DNA of 64,000 bases from Streptomyces gilvus. GTDB lineage: Bacteria; Actinomycetota; Actinomycetes; Streptomycetales; Streptomycetaceae. Of this stretch, positions 45,935-54,861 are shown piece after piece. The notes under the pieces are model-generated. The model did not search any database. It was not told the origin of the DNA and saw only the letters and a list, made by a program, of their open reading frames with translations. Numbering within the stretch: the stretch's first letter is position 1; each line of letters opens with the position of its first letter. The translations under genes were made by a program, and so were the position numbers. The stretch covers positions 124,001 to 188,000 of the forward strand of contig NZ_JAKWBE010000010.1 in the NCBI RefSeq assembly GCF_022513565.1, given 5' to 3'.

Positions 45935-46996
45935 TCACACCACGCGCGTGGCGCCCGCGAAGGGCATCTCGTCGACCGGGGCGATCTTCACCGGCTCCGA
46001 CGGGTTCGGGGCGTGGATCATCCGGCCGTTGCCGATGTAGAGGCCGACATGGCTGATGCCGGAGTAGAAGAACACCAGGTCTCCGGGAAGGAGTTCGGAG
46101 CGCGAGACGCGGCGGCCCGCGTCGATCTGGGCATAGGTGGTGCGGGGGAGGGAGAGTCCGGCGGAGCGGTAGGCGGCCTGGACGAGGCCCGAGCAGTCGA
46201 AGGCGCCGGGGCCGGTCGCGCCCCACACATAGGGGCTGCCGAGCTTGGAGTAGGCGTACGAGACGGCCGCCGCCGCACGGGAGTCGGGTGCCTGGGCGGT
46301 GGCGGAACCGGGAGCCTCCAGACCGACCCGCGCGTCCGAACCGGACCGTGACGCGCGCGTGCCCCCGTCCGCCCCGATCCGGGCGCGTTCCTCGGCCGGC
46401 AGCGCGTCCAGCAGTCGCCGTGCCGCGGCCAGCTTCCCGGTGATCGTCTTCTTCTGGCGCCGCAGTTCCGCCTGGCGCGATGTCAGCGCGTCCAGCTCGA
46501 CGCGCGCGGCTCCGCGCAACCGCTCGATGTCCCGCAGCTGTCTGCGGACGTCCGCCACGGCCGCCGCCTGCCGGGTGCCCGCCCGGTCGACGAACTCGGC
46601 CCCGGCGAGGTACCGGTCGGGGTCGTCGGACAACGCGAGCTGCACGGCAGGGTCGATGCCGCCGGCCCGGTACTGTGCCGCGGCCATCGAACCCAGCGCG
46701 TCCCGGGCCGAGTTGAGCTTGTCCGTCTTGCGCGCCGCCTCGTCCCGCAGCGCCGACAGCCGCTTCCCGGCCGCGTCCGCCTTCTCCTTCGCCCCGTCGT
46801 ACTTCTCGGTGGCGGTCTCCGCCTCCTGGTACAGCTTGTCCACCTTCGCCTTGACCTGCGCCGGCGTCAGTTTCGGCTCGGCGTGTCCGGTCCCGTCGAA
46901 GGCCGTGGCGGTGGCCGCGCCCGCGAGGGCGATGGTGAACGCGGTACGGGCCGTGTTGCCGCCGAGCGAACGCCGGGGCTTGCGGTGCGCTGCCAC
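45935..46996 (-). CDS. Secreted NlpC/P60 peptidoglycan endopeptidase (first copy)
   Basis: A 353-residue wall hydrolase. A signal sequence lies at about residues 1-40, then a long coiled-coil region (about 43-205, AQVKAKVDKLYQEAETATEKYDGAKEKAD and more), a linker and the NlpC/P60 domain (about 240-353). The catalytic Cys is in GAFDCSGLVQAAY, the His in SGISHVGLYIG and the third residue in MIHAPN. These enzymes cut stem peptides. GTG 46996 has AAAGGAC upstream. It converges with the response regulator gene, three bases apart. Unlike its paralogue at 49096, no c-di-AMP riboswitch is seen in its leader. Confidence 0.93.
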   Translation of the reverse strand: MAAHRKPRRSLGGNTARTAFTIALAGAATATAFDGTGHAEPKLTPAQVKAKVDKLYQEAETATEKYDGAKEKADAAGKRLSALRDEAARKTDKLNSARDALGSMAAAQYRAGGIDPAVQLALSDDPDRYLAGAEFVDRAGTRQAAAVADVRRQLRDIERLRGAARVELDALTSRQAELRRQKKTITGKLAAARRLLDALPAEERARIGADGGTRASRSGSDARVGLEAPGSATAQAPDSRAAAAVSYAYSKLGSPYVWGATGPGAFDCSGLVQAAYRSAGLSLPRTTYAQIDAGRRVSRSELLPGDLVFFYSGISHVGLYIGNGRMIHAPNPSEPVKIAPVDEMPFAGATRVV

Positions 46997-47410
46997 GTGG
47001 ACTGCACGTCCTTTCGTACGACCGCCCCGTACCGAGGCGGCTTACGCGTCCGGCGACGGCCCGCACAGGGGGAGCGGCCCGCCGCCGGACCTTCTCGGCG
47101 GAGGTGGCCGACTGCCGCCCCTGGCCCGGGCGGCGGTGGGGAGCCGGTCACCTGGGGGAGGACGCTAAACCTGACGGTGTCGGCGGGGTAACGCCTTGTG
47201 CGGAACTGCCGCGAGCAGACCGGCGGGTGACCGTAAACGACCGTGACGGCGATCCGGGACCGTCGATATCGCGCAGGGCGCTGACCGAAGTGACGGTTTC
47301 GGGACACGTACGGGCGGCATGGTGCTATGGGCCGCATATATGCAAGATCGGGTCAGGAGAGGCGGGCCGGTGTCGGACGCCCCATGCGCCCCTGTTTAAG
47401 CTCCGGCCTC
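46997..47410. other. Divergent intergenic region (414 bases)
   Basis: It separates the first NlpC/P60 gene from a small membrane protein gene and should hold both promoters. I see GTTTACGGTCACCC-type sequence on the minus strand and no riboswitch motif. CTGTTTAAGCT just before ATG 47411 could be the -10 of a leaderless mRNA. Confidence 0.35.
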
Positions 47411-47764
47411 ATGGACGTACTCATCCACCTCTTCGTCGGCCTGCACATCGTCGGCATCGCCGCGCTCCTCGGCGGCTTCCTCACCCAGCTGAAGGCGATG
47501 GGCCGCGGCGAGGCCCGCTTCGTCCCGGGGATGCTGCACGGCGCGCTGACGATGCTGGTCACCGGCGCGATCCTGGTCGGGCTCAACCAGGCTGACGACC
47601 ATCACGTCAACAACATCAAGATCGGGATCAAGCTGGCGCTGCTGGTCGTGATCCTCGGCCTGGTCTATGTGAAGCGGGACGAGGAGAAGGTGGACAAGAG
47701 TCTGTTCGGGCTGGTGGGCGCGCTCACCACGGTGAACATCTTCATCGCGGTGCTGTGGACCTGA
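47411..47764 (+). CDS. Small integral membrane protein
   Basis: A 117-residue protein with four short membrane helices (LIHLFVGLHIVGIAALLGGFL; MLHGALTMLVTGAILVGL; KIGIKLALLVVILGLVYV; GLVGALTTVNIFIAVLW). A His-containing first helix and the H in MLHGAL are positioned like haem- or quinone-related helices, but no family is assigned. There is no ribosome binding site before ATG 47411, so it may be leaderless. Its 3' end overlaps the convergent transporter gene by 23 bases. Confidence 0.75.
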   Translation: MDVLIHLFVGLHIVGIAALLGGFLTQLKAMGRGEARFVPGMLHGALTMLVTGAILVGLNQADDHHVNNIKIGIKLALLVVILGLVYVKRDEEKVDKSLFGLVGALTTVNIFIAVLWT

Positions 47765-48737
47765 GACCCGCGCGGGCGGCGGCGAGGGCCTGGGCGGCGA
47801 CCGCCAGCCACGCCGCCACCGCGATCCACAGCAGCACCTGCCCCGGCCCCTTGAGCCACGGCACGTGCAGGGCGGCGGCGACCGACAGGAGGGCCGTCGC
47901 CGTCATCCCCATCGGGAACACGGTCGCCCAGCGGCGCACGTCGTAGGCGGGCCGCGGCCGCATCACCTCCGCGGTGAGCAGTACGGCGTACCAGGCCGCG
48001 TCCAGCGCGAGCAGCGCGAAGGTGACGTCGCGCAGGACACCGCGGTCGTCGCCGCTCCACAGATACAGGGGCGGGCTGTCCGCCGCCACGAGTTTCGCGC
48101 CGGCCAGCGCCGAGATGGCGAGCGCGCCGCCCGCGACCCACTGGTCGCCGGCGCCCTCCACGACCTGCCGCAGGTCGAACCGGGCGAAGGCGAGACCGTA
48201 GAGGACGAGCCCGAGCCAGAACAGCACCAGCGCGGTGTGCGCGAGCCACGCCGCCGACTCCGCGGCCGCGAGCACGGCGCCGAGCACGGCGAGCCCCTGG
48301 GTGGCCACGCAGCACAGGAACACGGCGCCGGGCATGCACCGCCGCCAGTGCCGTACGACGTCCACGAGCAGTACCGGCCACAGCACGGCCGCCAGCGCGA
48401 GCAGAACCTCCGCGAGGGTCTGCCATCCCAGGAGCGAGAAGCGGGTGCCGAGCACGGTGGTCGCCGCGACGGCGGCGAGCGACCCCGGCGTCCCGGCCTC
48501 CGCCAGCCACCTCTCCCGGTGCCACACCAGCCGCGCGGCGAAATCCGCCGCCAGCCCCAGCCAGCCCACGCAGGCCAGGACGAGGGTGATCCGCGACAGC
48601 GTCTCGTACCCCGTCAGCTGAAGCCCGACCGACACGATCCCGGTCGCCATGACAGCGGCCCCGGCCGCGGGCGGCCGCCGCGCCCACCAGTCGAGGAGGG
48701 CGGAGCGGTCGGGCACGGGGCTGCTGCTGCCGGGCAT
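47742..48737 (-). CDS. TDT/SLAC1-TehA family transporter or channel
   Basis: A 331-residue protein with about ten membrane helices of the tellurite-resistance/dicarboxylate transporter (TDT) family, which includes TehA and the plant anion channel SLAC1. The first helix region AAGAAVMATGIVSVGLQLTG matches the family start, and later segments alternate hydrophobic helices with short loops (WPVLLVDVVRHWRRCMPGAVF; YDVRRWATVFPMGMTATALLS). Likely substrates are small anions, sulfite or dicarboxylates. ATG 48737 begins the conserved part. Confidence 0.8.
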   Translation of the reverse strand: MPGSSSPVPDRSALLDWWARRPPAAGAAVMATGIVSVGLQLTGYETLSRITLVLACVGWLGLAADFAARLVWHRERWLAEAGTPGSLAAVAATTVLGTRFSLLGWQTLAEVLLALAAVLWPVLLVDVVRHWRRCMPGAVFLCCVATQGLAVLGAVLAAAESAAWLAHTALVLFWLGLVLYGLAFARFDLRQVVEGAGDQWVAGGALAISALAGAKLVAADSPPLYLWSGDDRGVLRDVTFALLALDAAWYAVLLTAEVMRPRPAYDVRRWATVFPMGMTATALLSVAAALHVPWLKGPGQVLLWIAVAAWLAVAAQALAAARAGLRSTAPR

Positions 48738-49095
48738 GCGGCCGATGGTAGGGAGCCCGGCCCGGAGTCCGGGAAGGGCACGCGCGCGGGGCGGAAGGAA
48801 ATACGCGCGGGCGCGGGGAGCGGGGGAGGAGCGCGAACCGACCCCTGCGCGCCGAGGCGGGGTGGTGCCCAAACAGCGCACGACCGACGCCCCACACCTA
48901 CCGCAGCCGTGGGCACGCCCGGAGGGTGCCGGGCGGCGCGCGAAGCGGCCCCGCACGCCTGCCGTGTCCGTTCGGTGGGCGCTCGGAGACTTCGCGCGCC
49001 CCGCGTCACGCCCCGAGGCGGTGGGCCAAGCGCGTCGCACGGCCGCTGCCTCCACCCTGGCGCACGAGACCGTTCGTGCGCCCCGTTTCAGCGGC
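48738..49095. other. Intergenic stretch of about 360 bases, nothing recognised
   Basis: It lies upstream of the transporter gene and after the end of the second NlpC/P60 gene. Open frames in it have no convincing start or motif. Only the transporter promoter is expected here. Confidence 0.35.
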
Positions 49096-50211
49096 TCACG
49101 CGGGGCGTACCACGCTGTGGATGATGGATTCGCCGGCGTAGTAGATGGACTCCTCGCGGACGTACGCGCCCGGCTTGGGGGCGTGGATCATCATGCCGTT
49201 GCCCAGGTAGACGCCGACGTGGCTGATGTCGTCGTAGAAGAAGATCAGGTCGCCGGGCCGGGCGTCGGTGAGGGAGACGGTGGTGCCCGCGTTCACCTGG
49301 TCGTAGGTGGTGCGCGGGAGGTCGACGCCCGCGGCCTTCCAGGCGGCCTGGGTGAGGCCGGAGCAGTCGTAGGAGCCGGGGCCCGTGGCGCCCCAGACGT
49401 ACGGCTTGCCGATCTGCGCGCGGGCGAACGCGAGGGCCTTCGCGGCCTTGGCGGCGTAGGAGGAGTCCGTGGTGCCGGTGTCCGAAGGGGTGGTCTCGTC
49501 CTGGGACGCCTGCCGCTGGGCCAGCTCCGCGGCCTTGCGCGCGGCCTCCTGCTGCTGCTTCTTCTCGATCGCCGCGAGCCGCGCCTTCTCCTCGGCCGTC
49601 AGCTTCGACAGCAGCTCACGCGCGTCGGAGAGCTTCTTCTGCACCGTGGACTTGGCGGTCTGCAGATCGTTCTGCGACGTGCTGAGCGTCTCGAGGCTCC
49701 GGGAGGCCTCCTCGCGCTTCTTCATCGTCGCGGACTGCTCGGTGGAGTAGTCGTCGACCGCGCTCTTCTGGCGGGCGGTCAACCGGCCCATCAGCTGCGT
49801 CTGGTCGAAGTAGTCCTGAGGGGAGTCGGCGAGCAGGAAGGTCGCCGTGTCGGGCGCGGCGGCACCCGTCCGGTACTGGGCGGCGGCGAAGGAACCGAGC
49901 TTGTCGCGCTCCTCGTTGAGCCTCTGGGCGCGCTTGGCGACGTCGTCGAGGAGGGAGTCGACGCGTCTGCGCTGCTTGGTGGTCTTCTCCTTGGCCGCGT
50001 TGTACTTCTCGGTGGCCGACTCCGCCTGGCGGTACAGGTCGTCGACCTTCTTCTCGACCTCCTCGAGGCTGGGTCCGCCGTCGGCCGAGGGGGCGGCGTT
50101 GGCCGACTGGGAGAGCAGGGCCACGGAGGTGAGGGCGGCCGTGGCGAGAGCGGGGGTGCGTATGCCTGCTACGCGCGTAACGGCGGGACGCGTCTTGCGG
50201 TGCGACGCCAA
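49096..50211 (-). CDS. Secreted NlpC/P60 peptidoglycan endopeptidase (second copy)
   Basis: A 371-residue paralogue of the protein at 45935, with signal sequence (about 1-38), long coiled coil (about 45-220, SLEEVEKKVDDLYRQAESATEKYNAAKEKT and more), linker and C-terminal NlpC/P60 domain. Catalytic motifs are GSYDCSGLTQAAW, DDISHVGVYLG and MIHAPKPG. The start appears to be TTG 50211, with GGAAGGAG nine bases upstream. Its leader contains a c-di-AMP riboswitch, so its expression should follow c-di-AMP, linking wall remodelling to osmotic or potassium state. Confidence 0.93.
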   Translation of the reverse strand: MASHRKTRPAVTRVAGIRTPALATAALTSVALLSQSANAAPSADGGPSLEEVEKKVDDLYRQAESATEKYNAAKEKTTKQRRRVDSLLDDVAKRAQRLNEERDKLGSFAAAQYRTGAAAPDTATFLLADSPQDYFDQTQLMGRLTARQKSAVDDYSTEQSATMKKREEASRSLETLSTSQNDLQTAKSTVQKKLSDARELLSKLTAEEKARLAAIEKKQQQEAARKAAELAQRQASQDETTPSDTGTTDSSYAAKAAKALAFARAQIGKPYVWGATGPGSYDCSGLTQAAWKAAGVDLPRTTYDQVNAGTTVSLTDARPGDLIFFYDDISHVGVYLGNGMMIHAPKPGAYVREESIYYAGESIIHSVVRPA

Positions 50212-50233
50212 GACCGGCGACTCCTTCCATCGT

Positions 50234-50415
50234 CCGCCTACCGGGTTAGCTGTCGGGTTCGGGCGGGTGGTTCGGAAGGGTTGCCCTACGGCCCGGGCCC
50301 CGGAAGGGGGCCGGCCGATTCACCCCAAGGTCCTCGTGGGTCCCCGGCTCCGGCTGCGCGGCGGCGCTCCGGACTCGGCGGAGGCCGCACGGCCCGGCGA
50401 GGTTCGCCGGTGGAG
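50234..50415 (-). ncRNA. c-di-AMP (ydaO/yuaA-type) riboswitch
   Basis: Read on the minus strand, the leader of the second NlpC/P60 gene contains GGGGTGAATC (50326-50317) and, near its 3' end, CCGAACCCGACAGCTAACCC followed by GGTAGGCG (to 50235). These are the conserved blocks of the ydaO/yuaA RNA, which binds c-di-AMP. In actinobacteria this RNA typically precedes wall hydrolase genes such as rpfA and NlpC/P60, and ligand binding turns expression down. The 5' limit is approximate. Confidence 0.85.
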
Positions 50416-50631
50416 GTCGTACGGCCTGCCCGGAACGGTAGCCAACTCGTGTGGTCCGTGTGAAGGTTGATGTTCGATTTGCCCGATACATTTCCGTGAC
50501 CTTCGATCGGCCCCGCCCGCCCGGCCACGTGCGGTGATGGCACGCCACGGAGCGTGCGCGCACGACGGGATCGGTCGATGTTCTCAGGGCGGCGGCGGGC
50601 TGTCAGTGGGGCGCCCTAGACTCGGAGAGCG

Positions 50632-53118
50632 ATGAGCAGCCTCTTTGACGACAGCTTCCTGGCGGACCTCCAGGCCCCTCGCGGGCACGGGGAGGAACCC
50701 CCGCCGCCGCCCGAGGACGATCACGTACCGGAGCCCGTTCCGGACGATCTGTTCGGCGGGAAGTTCGACGTGCCGCCGGACCGGGACGCCTACTACCGCG
50801 ACGGCGCCCCCCGCCCGGCGATCGACCCGGCGGCGCTGCTGGACGGGCTGAACGAGAACCAGCGCGCGGCCGTCGTGCACCACGGCGCCCCCCTGCTCAT
50901 CGTGGCCGGCGCCGGCTCCGGCAAGACCCGTGTCCTCACCCACCGCATCGCCTACCTCCTGGCCGAGCGGAACGTGCACCCGGGCCAGGTCCTGGCGATC
51001 ACGTTCACCAACAAGGCCGCCGGTGAGATGAAGGAGCGCGTCGAGCAGCTCGTCGGCCCGCGCGCGAACGCGATGTGGGTGATGACCTTCCACAGCGCGT
51101 GCGTGCGCATCCTGCGCAGGGAGAGCAAGAAGCTCGGCTTCACCTCCTCCTTCTCGATCTACGACGCCGCCGACTCCAAGCGCCTGATGGCCCTGGTCTG
51201 CCGCGACCTGGACCTCGACCCCAAGCGCTACCCGCCGAAGTCCTTCAGCGCCAAGATCTCCAACCTGAAGAACGAGCTGATCGACGAGGAGGACTTCGCA
51301 GCCCAGGCCACCGACGGCTTCGAGAAGACCCTCGCCCAGGCCTACGCCCTCTACCAGTCACGGCTGCGCGAGGCGAACGCCCTCGACTTCGACGACCTGA
51401 TCATGACGACGGTCAACCTGCTCCGCGCCTTCCCGGACGTCGCCGAGCACTACCGCCGCCGTTTCCGGCACGTCCTGGTCGACGAGTACCAGGACACCAA
51501 CCACGCCCAGTACGCGCTCGTGCGCGAGCTGGTGGGCACGGGCGCACATGACGAGGACGTCCCGCCGAACGAGTACGACGTCCCGCCCGCCGAGCTGTGC
51601 GTGGTCGGTGACGCCGACCAGTCGATCTACGCCTTCCGCGGGGCGACGATCCGCAACATCCTCCAGTTCGAGGAGGACTACCCGGACGCCACGACGATCC
51701 TGTTGGAGCAGAACTACCGCTCCACCCAGACGATCCTGTCCGCGGCCAACGCGGTCATCGAGCGCAACGAGTCCCGCCGCCCCAAGAACCTGTGGACCAA
51801 CGCGGGCGCGGGCGCGCGCATCACGGGCTATGTCGCCGACACCGAGCACGACGAGGCCCAGTTCGTCGCCGACGAGATAGACCGTCTCACCGACGCGGGC
51901 GACGCGAAGGCCGGGGACGTCGCCGTCTTCTACCGCACGAACGCCCAGTCCCGTGTCTTCGAAGAGGTCTTCATCCGCGTCGGCCTGCCCTACAAGGTCG
52001 TCGGGGGCGTCCGCTTCTACGAGCGCAAGGAGGTCCGGGACGTCCTGGCCTATCTGCGCGTGCTGGCCAACCCCGAGGACTCGGTGCCGCTGCGCCGCAT
52101 CCTGAACGTCCCCAAGCGCGGCATCGGCGAGCGCGCCGAGGCGATGATCGACGCCCTCTCGCAGCGCGAGAAGATCAGCTTCCCGCAGGCGCTGCGCCGC
52201 GTCGACGAGGCGTACGGCATGGCCGCGCGCTCCGCCAACGCGGTCAAGAAGTTCAACACGCTGATGGAGGACCTCCGTACGATCGTCGAGTCCGGCGCGG
52301 GCCCGGCGACCGTCCTGGAGGCGGTGCTCGAACGCACCGGCTACCTGGCCGAGTTGCAGGCCTCCACCGATCCGCAGGACGAGACCCGCATCGAGAACCT
52401 CCAGGAACTCGCGGCCGTGGCCCTGGAGTTCGAGCAGGAGTCCGGTGCGGGCGAGGAGTCCCCCGGGCTCGCCGACTTCCTGGAGCGGGTCGCGCTGGTC
52501 GCCGACTCCGACCAGATCCCGGACGAAGAGGAGGACGGCTCGGGAGTCATCACCCTGATGACCCTGCACACCGCCAAGGGCCTGGAGTTCCCGGTGGTCT
52601 TCCTCACCGGCATGGAGGACGGCGTCTTCCCGCACATGCGCGCCCTCGGCCAGACCAAGGAGCTGGAGGAGGAGCGGCGGCTCGCGTACGTCGGCATCAC
52701 GCGCGCGCGTGAACGGCTGTATCTGACCCGCTCCGCGCTGCGCAGCGCCTGGGGGCAGCCGTCGTACAACCCGCCCTCCCGCTTCCTGGAGGAGATCCCG
52801 GCGCAGCACGTCGACTGGAAGCGGAAGGGCGCCACCGCTCCCGTCTCCTCCGGACCGGCGTCCGGTGTCGCGGCCTCCCTGTCGTCCTCCCGCTCACGCT
52901 CGTCGGCGTCGGGGGTACCCGGGTTCGCCACCAGCCGGACCTCCGAGAAGCCGGTGGTGTCGCTGGCGGTCGGCGACCGGGTCACCCACGACCAGTTCGG
53001 GCTCGGCACGGTCGTGGCCGTGAAGGGCACGGGCGGCAACGCGGAGGCGACGATCGACTTCGGCGACGCCAAGCCGAAGCGGCTGCTGCTGCGGTACGCG
53101 CCGGTCGAGAAGCTGTGA
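50632..53118 (+). CDS. pcrA: ATP-dependent DNA helicase PcrA/UvrD
   Basis: An 828-residue superfamily 1A helicase that moves 3'-5' on DNA in repair and removes RecA and stalled polymerases. An acidic N-terminal extension of about 70 residues precedes the core. Motif I (AGAGSGKTR) is at about 92-100, motif Ia is AITFTNKAAGEMK, motif II is VLVDEYQDTN, motif III is GDADQSIYAFRGA, motif IV-V includes TLHTAKGLEFPVVFL, and motif VI is VGITRARERLYL. The C-terminal Tudor-like segment (GDRVTHDQFGLGTVVAV) that contacts RNA polymerase is present. ATG 50632 follows GGAGAGCG. Confidence 0.96.
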   Translation: MSSLFDDSFLADLQAPRGHGEEPPPPPEDDHVPEPVPDDLFGGKFDVPPDRDAYYRDGAPRPAIDPAALLDGLNENQRAAVVHHGAPLLIVAGAGSGKTRVLTHRIAYLLAERNVHPGQVLAITFTNKAAGEMKERVEQLVGPRANAMWVMTFHSACVRILRRESKKLGFTSSFSIYDAADSKRLMALVCRDLDLDPKRYPPKSFSAKISNLKNELIDEEDFAAQATDGFEKTLAQAYALYQSRLREANALDFDDLIMTTVNLLRAFPDVAEHYRRRFRHVLVDEYQDTNHAQYALVRELVGTGAHDEDVPPNEYDVPPAELCVVGDADQSIYAFRGATIRNILQFEEDYPDATTILLEQNYRSTQTILSAANAVIERNESRRPKNLWTNAGAGARITGYVADTEHDEAQFVADEIDRLTDAGDAKAGDVAVFYRTNAQSRVFEEVFIRVGLPYKVVGGVRFYERKEVRDVLAYLRVLANPEDSVPLRRILNVPKRGIGERAEAMIDALSQREKISFPQALRRVDEAYGMAARSANAVKKFNTLMEDLRTIVESGAGPATVLEAVLERTGYLAELQASTDPQDETRIENLQELAAVALEFEQESGAGEESPGLADFLERVALVADSDQIPDEEEDGSGVITLMTLHTAKGLEFPVVFLTGMEDGVFPHMRALGQTKELEEERRLAYVGITRARERLYLTRSALRSAWGQPSYNPPSRFLEEIPAQHVDWKRKGATAPVSSGPASGVAASLSSSRSRSSASGVPGFATSRTSEKPVVSLAVGDRVTHDQFGLGTVVAVKGTGGNAEATIDFGDAKPKRLLLRYAPVEKL

Positions 53119-53120
53119 CG

Positions 53121-53155
53121 CGGTGAGCCCCCGTCCCGAGGGCGGGGGATCACCG
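53121..53155. terminator. Hairpin between convergent pcrA and M23 peptidase genes
   Basis: CGGTGA-G-CCCCCG pairs with CGGGGG-A-TCACCG across a nine-base loop, with a single G/A mismatch. It has no T run, but its place between two convergent ends fits a shared terminator. Confidence 0.65.
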
Positions 53156-53169
53156 GAGAGTTGGGGGAC

Positions 53170-54630
53170 CTACGTCGGGTCCAGTCCGTGGCTGCGCAGC
53201 CACGGCAGGGGGTCTATCGGCGCGCCGCCGCCCGGGCGCACCTCGAAGTGCAGGTGCGGGCCGGTCGAGTTGCCGGAGTTTCCGGAGTACGCGATCGGCT
53301 GGCCGGCCTTCACCGTCGTACCGGAGACGACGCGGTAGCTGGAGAGGTGGCAGTACCACGTCTCCGTGCCGTCCTTCGCGGTCACGATCATCATGTTGCC
53401 GTAGGCGCTGTTCCACTGCGTGCGCACGGTGCCGTCGGTCGCGGCCATCACCGTGGTGCCGTAGGAGACGGGGAAGTCGATGCCGGTGTGCACGGACATC
53501 CAGTTGACGCCGGCCTGGCCGAAGTAGGCGCTGAGCCCCTTCTGGGTCACCGGCAGGACGTACTTGGGGCGCAGCCGCTCCTTGCGGGCCGCCTCCGCTG
53601 CCGCCTTCTTCTTCTCGGCCTCCTGCTGCGCCTTGAGGTCGATGCGCTCCTGCGTCCGGCTGGCCCGGTCGGCGAAGTCGTCGGCGCCGGCGGACAGGCT
53701 CCGGAGCTGAGCGTCCAGCTTGTTGTTGGCGGCGGCCGGTTTCACGGCGTGCGCGTCGGAGGCGGTGGTCGAGGTGTCGTCGCCGGAGAAGGTGCCGACC
53801 GAGGCGGCGGCGATACCCGCCACCCCCATCACACACGCCGAGGGCACGGCGATGGTCAGCAGCGCGGAGCGCCTGGCGGGCGTACGGCGGCGGGAGCGCG
53901 CCGCATTGCGGGCGGCGGCGCGCGAGGCGGGGGTGCGGGTGGCCTCTTCCTGGTCGTCGAGCAGGGGCGACTCCGCGGGCAGCTCACCCGTGGCGGTCAA
54001 CTCCCCCTCGTCCTCGGACCGTTCCTCGTAGGAGGCGTGCTCGACCTGTTCGAAGAGGGCGGTCGCCTGCTGGTCGAACGGCTCGCCCTGATCGGCCGGG
54101 GCGTCGGAGTTCCACTGCGTCGCGTCGTAGGCGCCCGTGTCGAAGGTCTGCGTGCCCCATTCCCAGTGCTGGGTCTGGTCGGCCGCGCCGCCGGACTGGT
54201 CGGGCTGGAGCCAGGCGCTCGCGTCCCACTGCCCGGAGACGTCGTGGCCGGTGGCCTGCGCCGGGATCACCGAGAGGCGCTGGTGCTCGCCGGTCCAGGC
54301 GGCCGTCCCGTACACGCCGGTGGTGTCATAGGCGGCGTGGTGCTGGGCCGCGTAGGCGTCGTAGTGCGGCGTCTGGTGGTGGCCCGTCGCCCACTGCGTG
54401 GAGTCGTAGGAGTTGGTGCCGTCGTCCGGGAGGCTGCCGAACAGAGGGTCGGCGGCGAAGCTCGCCGTGGTGTGCGCGCCGGTCTGAAAACCGCTGGCGT
54501 CGTAGCCGCCGTACGTGGTGAAGTCGCCGTACTGGGCCTCCTCGGTGCCGTACGGCGCGTAGTGCGCCGAGGCGGCGTCGGAAGCCGGGGCCGGGGTGGT
54601 CATGGTCCCCGACGGGTGACGGTCGTTCAC
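53170..54630 (-). CDS. M23-family peptidase (LytM-type), membrane-anchored
   Basis: A 486-residue protein. The long cytosolic N-terminus (about 1-250) is rich in Tyr, Gln, Trp, Asp and His (TEEAQYGDFTTYGG, DATQWNSDAPADQGEP), unlike its neighbours. One membrane helix follows a basic stretch (SALLTIAVPSACVMGVAGIAAA). A coiled coil (about 310-360) leads to the M23 domain, with the zinc site H-x(3)-D (VHTGIDFP) and H-x-H (GPHLHFEVRPGG). The domain would cut peptidoglycan cross-links or act as a regulator of other hydrolases. GTG 54630 is preceded by AAAGAGAAG; ATG 54600 is an alternative. Confidence 0.88.
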   Translation of the reverse strand: MNDRHPSGTMTTPAPASDAASAHYAPYGTEEAQYGDFTTYGGYDASGFQTGAHTTASFAADPLFGSLPDDGTNSYDSTQWATGHHQTPHYDAYAAQHHAAYDTTGVYGTAAWTGEHQRLSVIPAQATGHDVSGQWDASAWLQPDQSGGAADQTQHWEWGTQTFDTGAYDATQWNSDAPADQGEPFDQQATALFEQVEHASYEERSEDEGELTATGELPAESPLLDDQEEATRTPASRAAARNAARSRRRTPARRSALLTIAVPSACVMGVAGIAAASVGTFSGDDTSTTASDAHAVKPAAANNKLDAQLRSLSAGADDFADRASRTQERIDLKAQQEAEKKKAAAEAARKERLRPKYVLPVTQKGLSAYFGQAGVNWMSVHTGIDFPVSYGTTVMAATDGTVRTQWNSAYGNMMIVTAKDGTETWYCHLSSYRVVSGTTVKAGQPIAYSGNSGNSTGPHLHFEVRPGGGAPIDPLPWLRSHGLDPT

Positions 54631-54861
54631 CAACTTCTCTTTCGCCTCGACAACAGGGGCTGCCAGAGCAGTGCGGCGACTGTACCCGCCGGTATGCGGG
54701 CGCGACAATCTTCAACTGGTTTCGGGCGCGCAGGAAACGGGCATTCGGCCGTGTTTCGGGGGAGTGCGGACGCGGGTTTGGCCTTGTGTTCGAAGAGTGT
54801 TCGACGTCTGCTCGGTGTGAGCGGGCCCTTTGGCGGCTGTGGATCGGCTGTACGGGTGGGC

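Noticed and set aside
46997-47300. c-di-AMP riboswitch upstream of the first NlpC/P60 gene
   Set aside because: I searched the minus strand for GGTGAATC and CCGACAGCT-type blocks found in the other leader and did not find them.
48738-49095. Upstream extension of the TDT transporter and small ORFs in the intergenic region
   Set aside because: The extension (106 residues) is Arg/Pro/Ala-rich and precedes the natural family start at 48737; other frames lack start signals.
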